Origin: Paragordius varius
Lineage: Eukaryota; Nematomorpha
Assembly: GCA_964247055.1 (NCBI GenBank)
Contig: OZ176056.1
Coordinates: 1,116,001 to 1,180,000, forward strand
Reading direction: 5' to 3'
DNA: 64,000 nucleotides
Both the position numbers and the translations under genes were made by a program. Below are positions 11,801 to 24,833 of this stretch, one piece after another (within the stretch, counting starts at the first letter, position 1; each line of letters begins with the position of its first letter). Under the pieces are notes generated by a model. It did no database searches. It was not told where the DNA came from and saw only the letters and a program-made list of their open reading frames with translations.

Positions 11801-14800
11801 TTAACAAGCCAAAATTCAGAAAGAATCATTCAGATATCATGTTTAAAAAATTAATTTTACTTAAATTTTGCATTTAAAATTTTCGGGCCGCAGCGGAAGG
11901 CTGCGTATTAGACACGGCCCTTGAACTAAAAAAAACATCAAATAAAATGATTACAGTAAAAATTAAAATTATACGTGGACAAAACGTAAAAATATAAAGA
12001 CAAATATTGTTTTTCTAAAAGACAACCTTTCTTTTGAAAACCTCTTAATGTTTCCCATATACGCTTTATAGTTGTTACAATTGTTTTATATAAAATTGAT
12101 TGTGTTAGTATTATATCTCTCTATTTCACATTTTGCCTTTTAAAACAATGAGTTATATTGATATATATAAATCTAGATTTAAAAAGCATGGTTGTCTTTT
12201 AGAAAATAATATTTGTCTATATATATTTTTACGTTTTGTCCATATAATAATAGTTTTTACTGTAATTTGATGCAATGCATTATAACTCATATTTTATTCA
12301 TCTTAAACAATATTTAGTCCTGTTTTTTTACTATATATATATTTTAGGATAAAATGGTATTTATGGAGGATATGGCTAAAATTATAGATGGCCCCGAACA
12401 GTTTAGTACAACATTTTTGCAAAGGGAAAATAAAACTTTTTCAAATTTTAGCGCATTTAACGCTAAAACTGACCCTGCCAATTATTTTTATTCACCTGTC
12501 GACAATAATCAACTATCAATCCAAAATAACTTTCTAAACGGAGAACATATGAAATGTTTTACGAATTTTGCACACTTAAACTCTTGTAATATGTCATTTA
12601 GTACTGTTAATGATTTAAATAATAAAAGTAATAATGAGTCTAATACTTCGACCGAAAAAAAACCAAAAAGTAAATTTTTTTACCCATTCATTGCATTTTG
12701 ATGATTTTGCGGTAAAGAGCAAAATATAATTTGCTTTATAAATAAAATATATACCATTTACAATTGATATTTACCTTTACACAATTCAAACACCCTCAAA
12801 TAAATTATGTGTTTTTTAAAATTAAAAAATTACCTATAATAATATATTTTTTTAAAAAAATAAAATTTTGTTTAAAATTAAAATAATACTGAAAAAATAA
12901 TAAACTATGACATAAAGATATGTTTCATATTAATCATCAGTTATATTAGTTCGAAAACAGACAATTGTTTTTTAGGCTAAATTTGAATTGTTCGGGGGTG
13001 AATTTGAACTGTAAAGGTTATATTGTATTTTATTAATTTCATTCCTTTATATGCATTATAATATATATATTAATGGCAAAATATTTAATCTGAAATTTTA
13101 GCAATTATTAATTTATCCAAATTTTTCATATTTATCAATATTTTATCACCTATATTTAGAAAAATCGTTTGATAAACTAATCTCTACATTTTTTTATAAA
13201 AATAATCATATAATCTTATTTTTTTCGCATTTAAGATCGTGTCCGAAGACTGTATGATATAGCCAATGTCCTTTCTAGTCTCGCTTTGGTAGAAAAAGTC
13301 CGTATAAAAAGTGCTCAAGGTTATAATAGAGCCGGTTTTGCTTATATTGGTCCAACTTTGCAGGAAAGATTAATAGGCAAATATGGAGGGAAAACACAAA
13401 AAGTAAGTTTTGTTATCAAAAAATTAGATTTACAGTAAAAATTGGAAAATTTGTGAGTATAAAAATAATAAAAATGTCAAAATGTAAATGTTTGACCCTT
13501 TATAAAATTGTTTTTAATATGCCATATAAATTAATTGAATTATTAAATTGAGGGTGATTTACATAACCACAAAATGGTGAGATTTGTCTTTTAGTTTTTA
13601 TACGCGTTGTCTTGTAATAATTTATTTTTTGATTTGTATAAATGTGTCATATTTATAGCTTCGATAAAAATTACCAAATCAAGTAAAATTACAAAAATAC
13701 TTATTATTATATATATAGTTTTCTGCCGAAATTGAACTAACAAATTAAAAAACAATATTACTTTTTTGTAATTTTGTGGGCATTAACAAAAACCAAATAT
13801 TGCACATATATGCCACATTATTTAAATTTTTGTTCAAAATTTTGATAATAAAATTGTAATCACATATACCATTTACAATTCAAATTGACCCTTAAACAAT
13901 TCAAATTCACCCTAAAATAAATTATATCTTTTTTTAAGATTAAAAATTACAAATATATTTATATATTTTTTTTAAAAAAAATTTGTTTTAAATTAAAATT
14001 ATACTGAAAAATTAATAAACTCTGCCATAAAGAAATATTTCATACTAATAATCAGTTATATTAGTTACGCATAATTTATTTTTAGGGTGAATTTGAATTG
14101 TTAAAGGGTGAATATGAACTGTAAATGGTATATATGATATAGTTGTGTTGTACAAAATTCATTCTATTCAACAAAATTTATTTTATATGAATATTTTATG
14201 CAATATATTTTATGTTCTTTTTTCGTAAAAACTAGTCAATATTTTATTAAGGATTAGAATTGTTGTGATTATTTTAAAATTTATTTTTATTTTATTGGTG
14301 AAAATTAATGGAAATATATGTAAATAAAATTTTTGTTGATTTTATTTTAAAATAAAAAGATTTTTTTGTGTTTTAGGTCATCGATAAAACGGACTCTGAA
14401 GGCTTAACATTGCCGGAAAATAGTGTACAACCCACTGAGACTTTGGAAAATGGTCATCAGAATTTATTTCTAAAAAGTATTATCTCTTTAATTTATTAAA
14501 TATGAGTTATATTTGAAATTTACCAAAGTTTATTATTATCAACAAGTATATTTTACCTAAAACGTAAGAATTAGGAAGGAATATTGGGTGGAATATGGAT
14601 TTACCCTTAAACAATTCATTATTATATACCATCTATACTTCAAATTCACCCTTAAACAATTCAAATTCATCCTCAAAAATAATTTGATTTTTCCAAAACC
14701 CATTATTAACATGAAATATATCTTATATTTATGGGACATAATTTATTATTTTTTTAGTATATTCTTTCATCAACAAAATTTAATTTTTTAAACTATTGAT

Positions 14801-17562
14801 AAAAATATAGTTGATTTATTATAGGGTGAATTTGATTTGCTTGAGTATATTATATTTGGTTATAAGTAAACATCATTTTTTTTTGTATTAATCGTAAACT
14901 CTTTCCTAATTTTTTTTGACTAATAAATCTATTTATCATTGAATAATTATAAAAATAAACACTCATTTTTTGCTTTGATTTATACCCTTAAAACTCCTTT
15001 TTAAAACCATTACAAAATCATATTTAATTTTTTTTAAAAAAAAAATAAACTTTTAAGAATATTGTTATAATTTATTAACCTCAGATTTATTTATTCAAAA
15101 TTAGCTCAAAATCATATTTATTTTTTAAAAAAAATAAACTTTCAAGACTATATTGGTATTCTTTTTTAGGAAATTTATTCAATCAAAATAATTTAGCTCT
15201 AATTTTAAATTTTAATAATATTTTTTGTAGATGTACTTCACACGGTTGGTCCCCACCGGCATTCTTTATTTAAACCGCCACAGGTATTTGAACAAAAATC
15301 ATGTTCTTATCTTAAATCTTGCCCTTCGAAATTGGCTTCTCATTCAAGCCATAGTTTTAGCTGTATTTTACCCAGAAATAATGGTACTACTTACTTTTTA
15401 AGCAAAAAAATATAAAGACAAATATTTTATCTAAAAGACAACCATATTTTTAAATCTTGTTTTTTTTGAATATAACTTATTGCGTTAAATTTCAAAGGAT
15501 AAAATAGAGATGTTTATTACGTAATCACCTATATTTTTTATGCTTGTTTTCAAATATTTTATAAGAGAAAAATAAGGTATAAAAAAGTATTTATTATTGT
15601 CTTTTGATAAAAAATATTTGTCTTTATATTTTCACGTTTTGTCCGTATAATTTTAAATTTTACTGTACTTTTTAAACATATATAAATTAATTTCTAGCCA
15701 CTTTGTTTTTGTTAATATTCGAATTAAATGAATTAGAGTAAAAATAAAAATTTATATTATTTAGGCAAAAAATATAAATAAAGGATAATTTGTCTAAGAA
15801 ACAAATATTTTCAGCCTTGATTTTTTGGATAGGCTAGCGTTTAGGGTTGAGTTGTAATGTGAAGATATTATAGGTTATATTAAGGAACTATATTTATGGT
15901 TTAAGTTTTCTTTGGCAAAAAATATATATATAAAAAATTAAAATTATACGGACCAAACGTTAAATTAAAAAGAGAAATTTTTTTTCAAAAGCCGCACTCT
16001 CCTTTTGTAAACCTGATTTTTAATATAACTAACTCATTTTAAATTGCAAATAACGAAATTAAGGCGTATATTGGTAACACAATTGAATAATTCACATAAG
16101 AAAAATTAAGGAAATTATGGTGTTTTTTTATAAAAAATAATTTAATTTATTTTTTTAAATTTTGCCCTTATGTAATATTTAAACAATATTTTAGCAACAA
16201 ATGCTTCAAATGGTACAAATCTGGATGGGAATGCGAATGCTAATAATTCAATCATTGTACCTAATCCCCAATTCGGTGTTTATAAAACACCAATCTACCC
16301 AAAATATAATGAGGAAACTAATTTAAATCCGGGCCTTTTGAATGGGCCAAATATAATTTATACCAAACCACCATCTATATTAACTCATCAAACTTTGACA
16401 AAGAATACAAATGCTGCGCCGCTGAGTAGTAATGGGAAAAAATTTATACGTGTTAATTCTTATGCTTTTGCAAAAACAACTATACATAACACTTGTTTGA
16501 GTGATTCAAAAGTAGTTTCAGATACTCATAAATCAACATTAGTCATGATGAATAATCCTAGCAGTCAAAAATTAGTTTGTACGGTAGAGGGTAAAAATAT
16601 TGCTACTTTAAAACAAGAAATAATAAGTCCATTGGTTATGTGTCAATTGGGAACTACTAAACAAAAAACTCCGTTTGTTAAGAATTTCACCACAACCTCT
16701 ACTATGGAAACAAAATGTGAAGAAAGATCATCAAAGTTAACGAGAGAAAATAGTTTTACTCTAATGTACTTGGAAAGTTTGTTAAAATCTCAAATAACTA
16801 ATCATGTTAACAATTCCAATCTTGTTGAAACCATTGATAATGGTATTACAAATTCAAAAAATATTAATAGTGAAGGAGGGAATTTGGCTAAAACAAATTC
16901 ATTAAGTTATCTGGGATATCCCTCAGTTTCTAATATACTTTTTAAGCAAGAACCAATAAATTCAATGGAAAAATCGAACCTCAACACTGCAAATAAGCCT
17001 GGTATCGAAATCAAGGAAAATATATTATCTCAAAGTATTTTGTTTATTTTTTGTCAGTTTGTTTGTTATCAACAACTTTTAAATTTTACTTTTTACTAAA
17101 AAAGATAATATTGAACGGGTCAAAGAGTAGCTACATATATTTAAATTTAGGGAGGACAATTTTTATTTATTTTCCTTAACAATTATTTTTACTATAATAT
17201 CTTAATCCATACATAAAAAATATATTTATGTTTTTAATTGTACTGTATATCCATTTTAACACCTTAAAGATAAATTACGAAAATATTTTTTGGTTAGAAT
17301 ATATTATATATATTAATAATTAATTTTAGAACGCAAACTCAGTTTTTCTAGTCCCCAAAGAATTAACACTTTACCGCTACAAAATATTACAAACAAGGAT
17401 ATTACTATACAAAAACAAAACAACTCATCATTCTTGGGGTTTTTGCCCAAAAATAATTTTATGAACAAAACAAATATGTATGCAGCAAAAAAGTTAATTT
17501 ACAATAAAAATACGATGAAAAACTCCCAAAATTTGGAATCTAATAAGGAAAATATATATTGA
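8812..17562 (+). CDS. E2F7/8: Atypical E2F transcription factor (E2F7/8 class), complete
   Basis: Atypical E2Fs bind E2F sites without a DP partner, using two winged-helix domains, and repress S-phase genes. Eleven exons: 8812-8854, 8918-9152, 9222-9295, 10308-10438, 10902-11354, 12348-12669, 13236-13402, 14377-14476, 15231-15383, 16195-17034, 17330-17562. All phases agree and the sum is 2,751 nt, or 916 residues. Domain 1 (about residues 82-161) reads SLNVLCQKFLALF, then VERRRIYDIINIMESLEM and WHGKSNL. Domain 2 starts with RQSLGILSQKF at about 294 and ends with VRRLYDIANVLSSLALVEK and FAYIGPTLQ near 462. Each domain has the RRxYD DNA-contact motif. There is no DP-dimerisation or pocket-binding domain, as expected for this class. 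A low-complexity insertion of about 95 residues splits domain 2. The C-terminal half is Asn/Ser/Thr-rich and unconserved. The start gives a short first exon. An upstream non-coding exon cannot be excluded. Confidence 0.93.
9480..9747. mobile_element. Family B MITE in E2F7/8 intron 3
   Basis: Starts CCATTTACACATCAAAAATT after ATATA and ends TTGAATTTTACATGG. Moderately diverged. Confidence 0.65.
9904..10211. mobile_element. Second family B MITE in E2F7/8 intron 3
   Basis: Left arm TTATTTACAATTCGAATTCG with three units; right arm has GATTTTAAATTGTTCGAGGG and ends CTGTAAATGATG. It ends about 97 bp before the exon 4 acceptor. Confidence 0.65.
11952..12264. mobile_element. Family A MITE in E2F7/8 intron 5
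   Basis: Full-length copy of about 310 bp. The left end TACAGTAAAAATTAAAATTA with GGACAAAACGTAAAAATAT mirrors the right end TTTTTACGTTTTGTCC followed by TTTTTACTGTA. A TA dinucleotide bounds each side, as for Tc1/mariner insertions. No coding capacity. Confidence 0.85.
12754..13017. mobile_element. Family B MITE in E2F7/8 intron 6
   Basis: Starts CCATTTACAATTGATATTTA after TATATA and ends GTGAATTTGAACTGTAAAGG. Confidence 0.75.
13431..13630. mobile_element. Family A MITE, diverged, in E2F7/8 intron 7
   Basis: Starts TACAGTAAAAATTGGAAAAT, 28 bp after the exon 7 donor. Its right arm (TTTGTCTTTTAGTTTTTATA) is recognisable but shortened and mutated. Confidence 0.6.
13869..14128. mobile_element. 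Family B MITE in E2F7/8 intron 7
   Basis: Starts CCATTTACAATTCAAATTGA after CATATA. Two left units and two right units, ending GAACTGTAAATGG followed by TATATA. Confidence 0.82.
14629..14846. mobile_element. Family B MITE in E2F7/8 intron 8 (right tip eroded)
   Basis: Starts CCATCTATACTTCAAATTCA after TATATA with two units. The right arm keeps only AGGGTGAATTTGATTTG. Confidence 0.65.
15392..15667. mobile_element. Family A MITE in E2F7/8 intron 9
   Basis: Left arm AAATATAAAGACAAATATTT with AAAAGACAACCAT, and right arm TTTGTCTTTATATTTTCACG with TTTTGTCCGTATAA to TACTGTA. The outermost left bases are eroded. Confidence 0.75.
15930..16170. mobile_element. Family A MITE, degraded, in E2F7/8 intron 9
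   Basis: Second copy in the same intron. The left arm AAATTAAAATTATACGGACC is clear, but the right arm is badly eroded, suggesting an older insertion. Confidence 0.55.
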
Positions 17563-17677
17563 TATTTAGTTTGATTGTGAATTTTTTAAAAATGATTTAT
17601 GAATTAATCTAATAATTATAATTAGTGTTTTTTATCTATTCGTTCAACGTATATACGACCTTTAAGCTATGTCGACA

Positions 17678-17683
17678 AATAAA
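17678..17683 (+). other. Possible poly(A) signal of E2F7/8
   Basis: A perfect AATAAA lies 116 bp after the E2F7/8 stop codon. In DNA this AT-rich such hexamers occur by chance, so this is only a candidate. Confidence 0.35.
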
Positions 17684-18472
17684 TTATATCTTATAATTCA
17701 TGAATTATTTAGGTTAATAATCTTGAAAAAAAAGTCAAAATACAGGTATTTTATATGATTTTCAATTTGTGGTTGTTTATGATTCGATTTTTATGTGCGG
17801 TTTTTAAAATAACTACCAAAATTTCCGTTAAAATATTTTTTTTCGATTTAAGCCTCAATAAATTAATAATTAACCAAACTCATTTAACAATAAAAATTAA
17901 TTTATTTATTTTTAAATATATTAATATATAATTATCAATTAATTAATTAAATTGTTAAGGGAAGCTTCTTCTAAATCCAACACCATGTGGGCTATTCACT
18001 AACTTGACGCGCACTACTAAAAGGTGTATAATAAAAAAACGTTAAACAAAAAAAATTATCTTTGGGATAATCTATTTACATTATTTGGCAAATGTTATAT
18101 GTTAATATGACCACCCCCTTCTTAAAAGGTATGGGGTTTCGAACAAAAATTCGGAAAACCTAAAATTTATGAATATTTTGATTGTTTCAAGAAATGTGCA
18201 AAGGGTAACTAAGCCATTTTATGTGCCTTCAGTTGACCCACCCTGAAAAAATGTTTTTGACCAATTAATTGGTTTATGAAACATTTATGGAAGTAAGAAG
18301 CCCATTAATTTTAAAACCGAATATATTTGACAAAATTTTGTGTGCACTGTATAATATAAGCCAAAATAAGTAATTGAGTGGGTAACGACAAGGGTTTGTA
18401 ATGTAAATGATGTGGAAATCGTCGTAAAATACCATGAAAATAAAATATAATTTTATTTTTATTGTCTTTTAT

Positions 18473-18492
18473 TATATATATATATATATATA
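18473..18492. repeat. (TA)n microsatellite
   Basis: A short pure TA run in intergenic DNA. Confidence 0.85.
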
Positions 18493-18697
18493 ATATCTAT
18501 GTTTCCTACTAATCTCCTGATGATCCCTATGGCGAAAATTTAAGAATCAATAAAGCCAAAAGAATGTTTGAACCTTAATATTTTATATCTAAATTTTTTT
18601 ATAAAACATATAAACTCCTTATCTATAAAAAACTACATTTTTCACTTTTTATAAAGTGACTTGATCATTTTACCCCAATCGGCATATTTTTAATCAT

Positions 18698-18724
18698 ATA
18701 TATATATATATATATATATCTATA
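18698..18724. repeat. (TA)n microsatellite
   Basis: A TA run with one C interruption, about 200 bp from the previous run. Confidence 0.85.
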
Positions 18725-19052
18725 TAATAAGAAGTTGTGAATACTCAATAACAATTTTACGAGTGTTATTACCTGAGTCATCTTCAATGATTGTGTCTAT
18801 GGTCGTATTTTGGACATTTGGTATTACATGCTCTAAAATTTTATAAAAGCTAATATTATCTCCTTTTACAAAAGCTGGGAATTTTTATATCATAATTACT
18901 AAAAAATCAATCACAATTTTAAATTTTGTATTAATTATAATGACATATGATATTAGGCAACTACTATTGTTTTTGAGTGCCATTTTTAAATATTAATAAC
19001 AAATACCAAACACGGTTCTGATTTTTTGAAAATAGAGTCAAAATTGGAATTA

Positions 19053-19319
19053 AACAGAAAAATTGTAATAATACAAAGACAAATATTTTTTTCAATACAA
19101 CCATACTTTTTTAAACTCCATTTTTTAAAATATAACTCATTGTTTCAACTTGCATATTAAATGGATATCTTATTAATGACACTATTAATCATATTTTTTA
19201 CAATTGTAATTATATAATTTATATGTGAAAAATAAGGTTTAAAAAAGTACGGTTATTTTTCACAAAAAAATATTAGTTTTTATATTTACGTTTTGTCCGA
19301 ATAATTCAGTTTTTACTTA
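19053..19319. mobile_element. Family A MITE downstream of E2F7/8
   Basis: Left arm has ATACAAAGACAAATATTTTT and ACAACCATACTTTTTTAAAC. Right arm has AAAAAAGTACGGTT and TTTACGTTTTGTCCGAATAA. It ends at TTTTTACTTA. Confidence 0.7.
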
Positions 19320-19876
19320 ACGGTTAAATAAATTCTAAGTTTTTGAAAGAACCAATCAAAAAATTCATATTAAATCAAAAAAACAAAGTAAAATTGGTTA
19401 AATTATTTAATAAATTTTAAGTCATTTTAAATTCATTATAGTGTTTGATTATAAAATATTGAAAAATTCTTGACTGTTTATTTAAATACTGTCACAATCA
19501 ATGTTTTGAATGCCTTTATTAATGGGCACACTCGACTCTCAGAAAACACAATAATCTGGTTAGGTAGAATCTGAAAAATTTCCATATTTTATATTATATA
19601 TAACTTAAGGATTGGTCCAGATTCTAAAATTATGTATTCCTAAGTGCGGGCGCTGTAAGCGCTGTACAGAAAATCTTATTAAAAACAGAAGCTTTTTATT
19701 ACAGAATCCTAAATACCTTATTTACAACAGAGCGAATGGCGCACAATTACCTGGGAAAAGCCAAGCCATAAATCAAATATTTTATACAATGGTAAAATTT
19801 GAAATTATTTGGATACAAAATTTAAAGACAATAATATTTATTCTAAAGACTGCTTAACTATTTTACACTTACTTTA

Positions 19877-20411
19877 GCACTTTAATACAACCCCCGATTT
19901 AAATTAGGGTTTGTGGGGACCTCAGGCCTGTTTAAAATCAAATATCTCTAATATTATGGCAATTGAAAAAGTTTGCACTGATATAAAACATTGACGCACC
20001 GAAAAGATCTACTTAAAATACTTGATATTACATATTATATAAATATTCCTCACAGTACAAATTTAGTCAACATGGGTGTATGTACGTTGGCTAATTATAA
20101 ATACTAAATATACCACCTTTTTTGTTTATATCAATGCCAGTTATGAATTAAATAAAAAATAAATATTAAGTTTAGCGTTAGAATCAAATAAACACGATAT
20201 TTTACATAAAATTTGTAATATAAAACGGCTTCAAGGTAGTTTGATATGGATTTTTTTAAAACTAAGCTCTATTTATATATTTTGGCTTATTTATATAATT
20301 TTTATTAATTTAGAAACGTATATATAAATTAATCGTTTTTTTTCAGTAGTTTTTTAAGAAACTCAAAAGTCTGGGGTCTTTAGATACCCCCATTTGAATA
20401 GAAGTGTAAAT
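19877..20411. mobile_element. Family D element, old copy
   Basis: The right end GGGTCTTTAGATACCCCCAT followed by GAAGTGT matches the D end. The interior shares GATATTACATATTATATAAA and AATTTAGTCAACATGGGTGT with other D copies. The left end is altered. Confidence 0.5.
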
Positions 20412-20545
20412 ATAACTCATTGATTTGCAAAGTATGAAATAAAGTGTATATTCTTAACACAATATAATTGTTGTAAAATTTAGAAAAATACAAGGTTTAA
20501 AAAAGTATGGTTGTCTTTCGAAAATAAATGTGTTTTTATATTTTT
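20400..20545. mobile_element. Family A MITE, right half
   Basis: Holds AAAAAAGTATGGTTGTCTTT and the typical internal ATAACTCATTGATTTGCAAA. The terminal bases are replaced by other sequence. It abuts the family D copy at 19877-20411. Confidence 0.5.
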
Positions 20546-21899
20546 ACAGTTGGCTATGTAAAACAAAATGACGTGGGTTTAAAAACCATCACATAAAATA
20601 TTTATAACAATTTTATTGAAAAATTTAATTCAAAATACCTTGGCTAAAGTTCATATAGCCCATTAAGATTCCACACAAAATCCATTGAATGATTGTCGCC
20701 ATAAGCGTTTTTTAAATAATAAAATGAATAAATAATTTAATCAGTTTAACCTTAACGAATAATAGTTCTTATCAGGAGAAATCGCATTCAATTTAAATAA
20801 CTTGATTATTTTATAGATATAACTATAATAAATCTAATCTTGTCCAATTACCTTGTGCATTGTAAAAATATTTTTCAAAAAGTAGTTTGTTTTCTTTATT
20901 TAAATTTTTTAAGTCGAGTCAGATATATAACCAAACATCACAAAAAACATTACTATACGAATTTTATGAAATATCTATGTTTTGTACACCTGATATTATA
21001 ATCAAGACTCTTTAATGAAGATTATATATAATTAAAATCTATTATGCCTATAGTTTTTTGTCATATAATATAATAAACGATTTGGTTTAACTTTTAACCG
21101 TAATTGGCTTAAATATTTGTTTACGAAAGTTTTAAATAACAAATTATATTTTTTTATTACTAGATGTGTAGTCGACACTATCAATAGGAAATAGATTATA
21201 TATTTTGTCAGCGACAGAATAATAAACATAAATTTATATGCTTAAAACTTTACCTTTGTCTCATATTTTTTCTATATTTGCATTTATTTTCATATGGTAG
21301 CAAATGAAATATAGAGTGGGACCTTGGGATTGGTTAAAAACGCTCCTAACCTTTTGCCTTTAAATGGGCAGTCCCTTATAACATTGATAATTATAAATAG
21401 TGTCTTAAAAGACCAATATTGCTAATATGTATAGCCATTTCAAGTGATTAATAACAAACCACAATTGATTGGCCCTGCAAAGCCATTTTAAGATATAGAT
21501 ACCGTCCTGTGGTCTGGGATAATAAATCCGAGTTAACTAGGACTGCTGTTCTCTCTATAAGCATTTGCTACAATTCCGAGATGATTAAAGTATAGATCTT
21601 GTAACACAGGACTTTTTATTGGTGCTAAGATAACGAACATATACTATGATCGTTTCTTATATATAATTTCTTTTGAAAATTGTGTGGCGCTTTAAAACAT
21701 TTCATTTATTCATTTTGCAGTGGATACACCATCGTTACCGTTATTAGGTCCTAGACGCATAATCTAAAATTTGATTTATTAAATATACAGGTAAGAATCT
21801 TTTTTTCCTTTTTATATTAAAGAATAAACACTAAAATTATATCAGGAATCGTAAAAGTTTCAACACTCGTTTGCCCAGCTGACAGTGTTGGCGAAAATG
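20546..21899. other. Intergenic DNA, nothing recognised
   Basis: AT-rich with short chance frames only. A slightly GC-richer patch near 21300-21560 has no identifiable content. Confidence 0.55.
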
Positions 21900-21981
21900 C
21901 GCATTTTTGGGGTTCGAACTCTGGAACTCGACATACTGTGTTAGAGTCCGGCGCCCTACTTACTATACCATTACGCCTTCT
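21900..21981 (-). repeat. tRNA-derived SINE or tRNA pseudogene
   Basis: The minus strand reads GCGTAATGGTATAGTAAGTA, then GGGCGCCGGACTCTAACACA, then GAGTTCGAACCCC. This has the order of a tRNA A box, anticodon-arm region and B box (GTTCGAACC). The expected 3' acceptor strand is absent, so it is not a working tRNA. A single copy was noticed. Confidence 0.5.
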
Positions 21982-23262
21982 GCTAACTACAATTCGTTCG
22001 GCGAGAGGCTTTTAATAATATATGATAAGGGTCCCTTGGATAGATTAAATTAACTTTAAATCCAACAGTATATGATCTGTTAGTCACATTTCTACAAATA
22101 GTTATTTGTTGTTAAAACAATGACCAGGATCTTTTTAATAAGAGAATACGTGTAGGTTACGCAGAGAAGGCAGGCACCATAACGCTGAACTTTTTGATAT
22201 AATACGGCCTATTCCATAAGTTACGTGTTGTGAATATAAACAAAAAAATATTTTTCGAGGCATTTGATCAAATTATCCATAAATAGGGAGATAGATTGAC
22301 AAGGGAAATGTGAATCGTTAAATCGTACTATAATACGTAAAAGTTTACCCAGTCAACAAAACACTTGATGAAATTATTTTGGCATAAAAATATATAAAAT
22401 TCATATGTTTGTTTTAGCTATAAGTCATTTTTCGAAAACTCTTATAATTAAAATTACCAATATATACTTTTTTAAATAACATTTATAATTATATAAAACA
22501 TGTCAATAAATAAAAAACTTTTATAACTCGATGTCATTTAAAACTCGGTAAAAAACAATTATTTTGAAAGAAAATATGGATAACAACTGCTAGCAGAAAA
22601 TATCATGTATTAGATTAATAACTTCAAAATAATTTTATATCTTTAGCACACTTATTTGGTTAAATTTTATACAAGATATGTAAAATTTGATAATTTAGTA
22701 TACAGTTCAACACATATTACTATGCGCGCAGTTTCACCTGATATTCGGAGGGCCGCATAGAAAAAAATAGAACAGAAATCAAAAAAATATTTTATATTAT
22801 ATCAATTATAAACTGTAAATGAAATTTACGATTATCTACCATTCATTAAATTTTGTTTATTGGCTAAATTTGAAAAGATATAATCAGAATTACATTTTTA
22901 TAAATTAGGAAGTCAAGCTAATCTTTAGTCAAGATTTTCGTCTATATTTTGAATGAATGATAATATGTATCCTACAAAACCCATACTTATAAAATCTAAT
23001 ACAAGATTAATGGTATATTCATATTCGACTGCCGTAAAATAACCTTTAACCAACAAATTAATAGATTCTATTAGAAATGAATATTAGTTTATAAGAAATT
23101 TATTAAACCATTTTATATTTTACCAAGATATTTTAGATAAAATACTGTATTTATTTCAATTTTGGTTCAATTTTTTCACAGCCTGTAAGAATTTTTGGAG
23201 GGACGCCTGATGGACGCCCCTGAGTAGTATATAAACTTTGCACAATCGGAGGGTTTAGAAAT
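21982..23262. other. Intergenic DNA, nothing recognised
   Basis: No coding signal, no inverted ends and no RNA gene seen on either strand. Confidence 0.55.
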
Positions 23263-24405
23263 TCTGATGAAATATGTATATTTTGAGAAAAAAGTATCAA
23301 AATTTTCTTGGTGCTTTTGGCTGGCCTTATGAGTATATAACAGATAACACTTATGGGGTAATCGCCTCACCAATGGAATGTTTTTTTCAAGCAAACAAAC
23401 CAAAGAACTTTCAAGCACAGACAATTAAAAAAATGCTACGCTTGGGAGGAAAAAATATTGTGTTTATTTTATAAAATGTTGCCTGTGTTGTCTTGGATGA
23501 AAAAATGGGGCGTTTGTTTGAATATATGTTGCGTTTGCTAGAAATAATATTTCATTTGGCCGAAAAATTGTTGCTTTACCTGAAAAACAGTAATATTAAA
23601 AAACACCTTTTTATAAGATTAGAGGGCAAGTCATTTTTGGCGTGACATTTTCAATAAACACAAATAGCCATGATTTTGCGATAAATATTTTGTGATGTAG
23701 ATTATATCATAAAAAATTTTAAAGCATGCATTCTTTGTTAAATAATTTAACTATTAGCAAAAATTATTTATATTATTTCGGAGTACTGTAAATCATATTA
23801 ATAAAATAACCATTTTTTATATTAAATGGAATCTCTAACCTCAAAATTATAATAATACGTTCGTCTTCAACTTTAAGTTAAATATATTTTCTCAAAAAAG
23901 GAACTTAATAAATTACAAATGTTTCAAAGAGATAAAAGTTTAGTCTCATTGAATTAAAATTTTACAAATTACCGTTTCGATCATGCCTTATCGTAATGTG
24001 AACGCCTCGAAATTTTCACTAAAATTAAATTTTTGAACTAAGTATGCATTAATAAAATAATTTTTTGATGTAATAATAATAAATTTTATGTAAATCTATT
24101 TATTCGTTTAATAGAAACTAGTTCTTTAAGGGGTATAATTTGTTACTTTGGGAGCATACATGTAAAATCTTAAATTTTAAACTATATGCTTTTTAGACAT
24201 TGTTTATGATGTATTTAAGTGATTTTTTAAAATATAGCAATTAGATTTCGCCAAAAAATTAAAACATATGTGCGCAAATTTCGCCATTTTCTAATATGGA
24301 ACAATTATCAGCCAAGTTTCTTTATTAAATCATTTTAAAAAAGAAACTAGAATCACCAGACACCTGATAAATTCTATCACAATTATTTCATCAGGATATT
24401 TTTTG
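23263..24405. repeat. Family C repeat(s)
   Basis: The left edge carries the reversed C signature (TCTGATGAAATATGTATATT, then TTGGTGCTTTTGGCTGG) and the right edge ATTTCATCAGGATATTTTTT. The interior is AT-rich with no coding signal. Whether this is one element or two facing copies is unclear. Confidence 0.4.
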
Positions 24406-24833
24406 TGAAAACTGTGAATATATATTTAATAATAAATTTTAGTGTATTTGAAGCATTAAGTGCCAAAAAATAACAAAATGTGCGAAAATGCCATTTTTTG
24501 TAGGCTACTTTCTTAACGCCTAAAAAAGCACCATATAAATTCTTATGCATTTGTCTATCAAAAAAATATGTTATTATAATAATATGTTTTGTGAACAAGA
24601 TATAATATTATATAACAATATGTAAAGGGCATCATCCGAGATCTTCAATATTAATTGGGTGGATACTTTAGGAAATCTTAGATTTATATTTAAAATCTAG
24701 CAAAGGCAGTAATCCCATTTTTTGATTTGTTCTATTTTGAAAAAAATTACTTAAATAGACCAAAAAAGTAAAAAGTTACATATAAAACTACCTCTCCATT
24801 TTCTTTTGACATTTTGTACAACATATACATTCA

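Larger units (their letters stand above)
17684..19052. other. Intergenic DNA, nothing recognised apart from two (TA)n runs
   Basis: AT-rich sequence without a convincing coding frame, splice pattern or repeat family. Confidence 0.6.
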
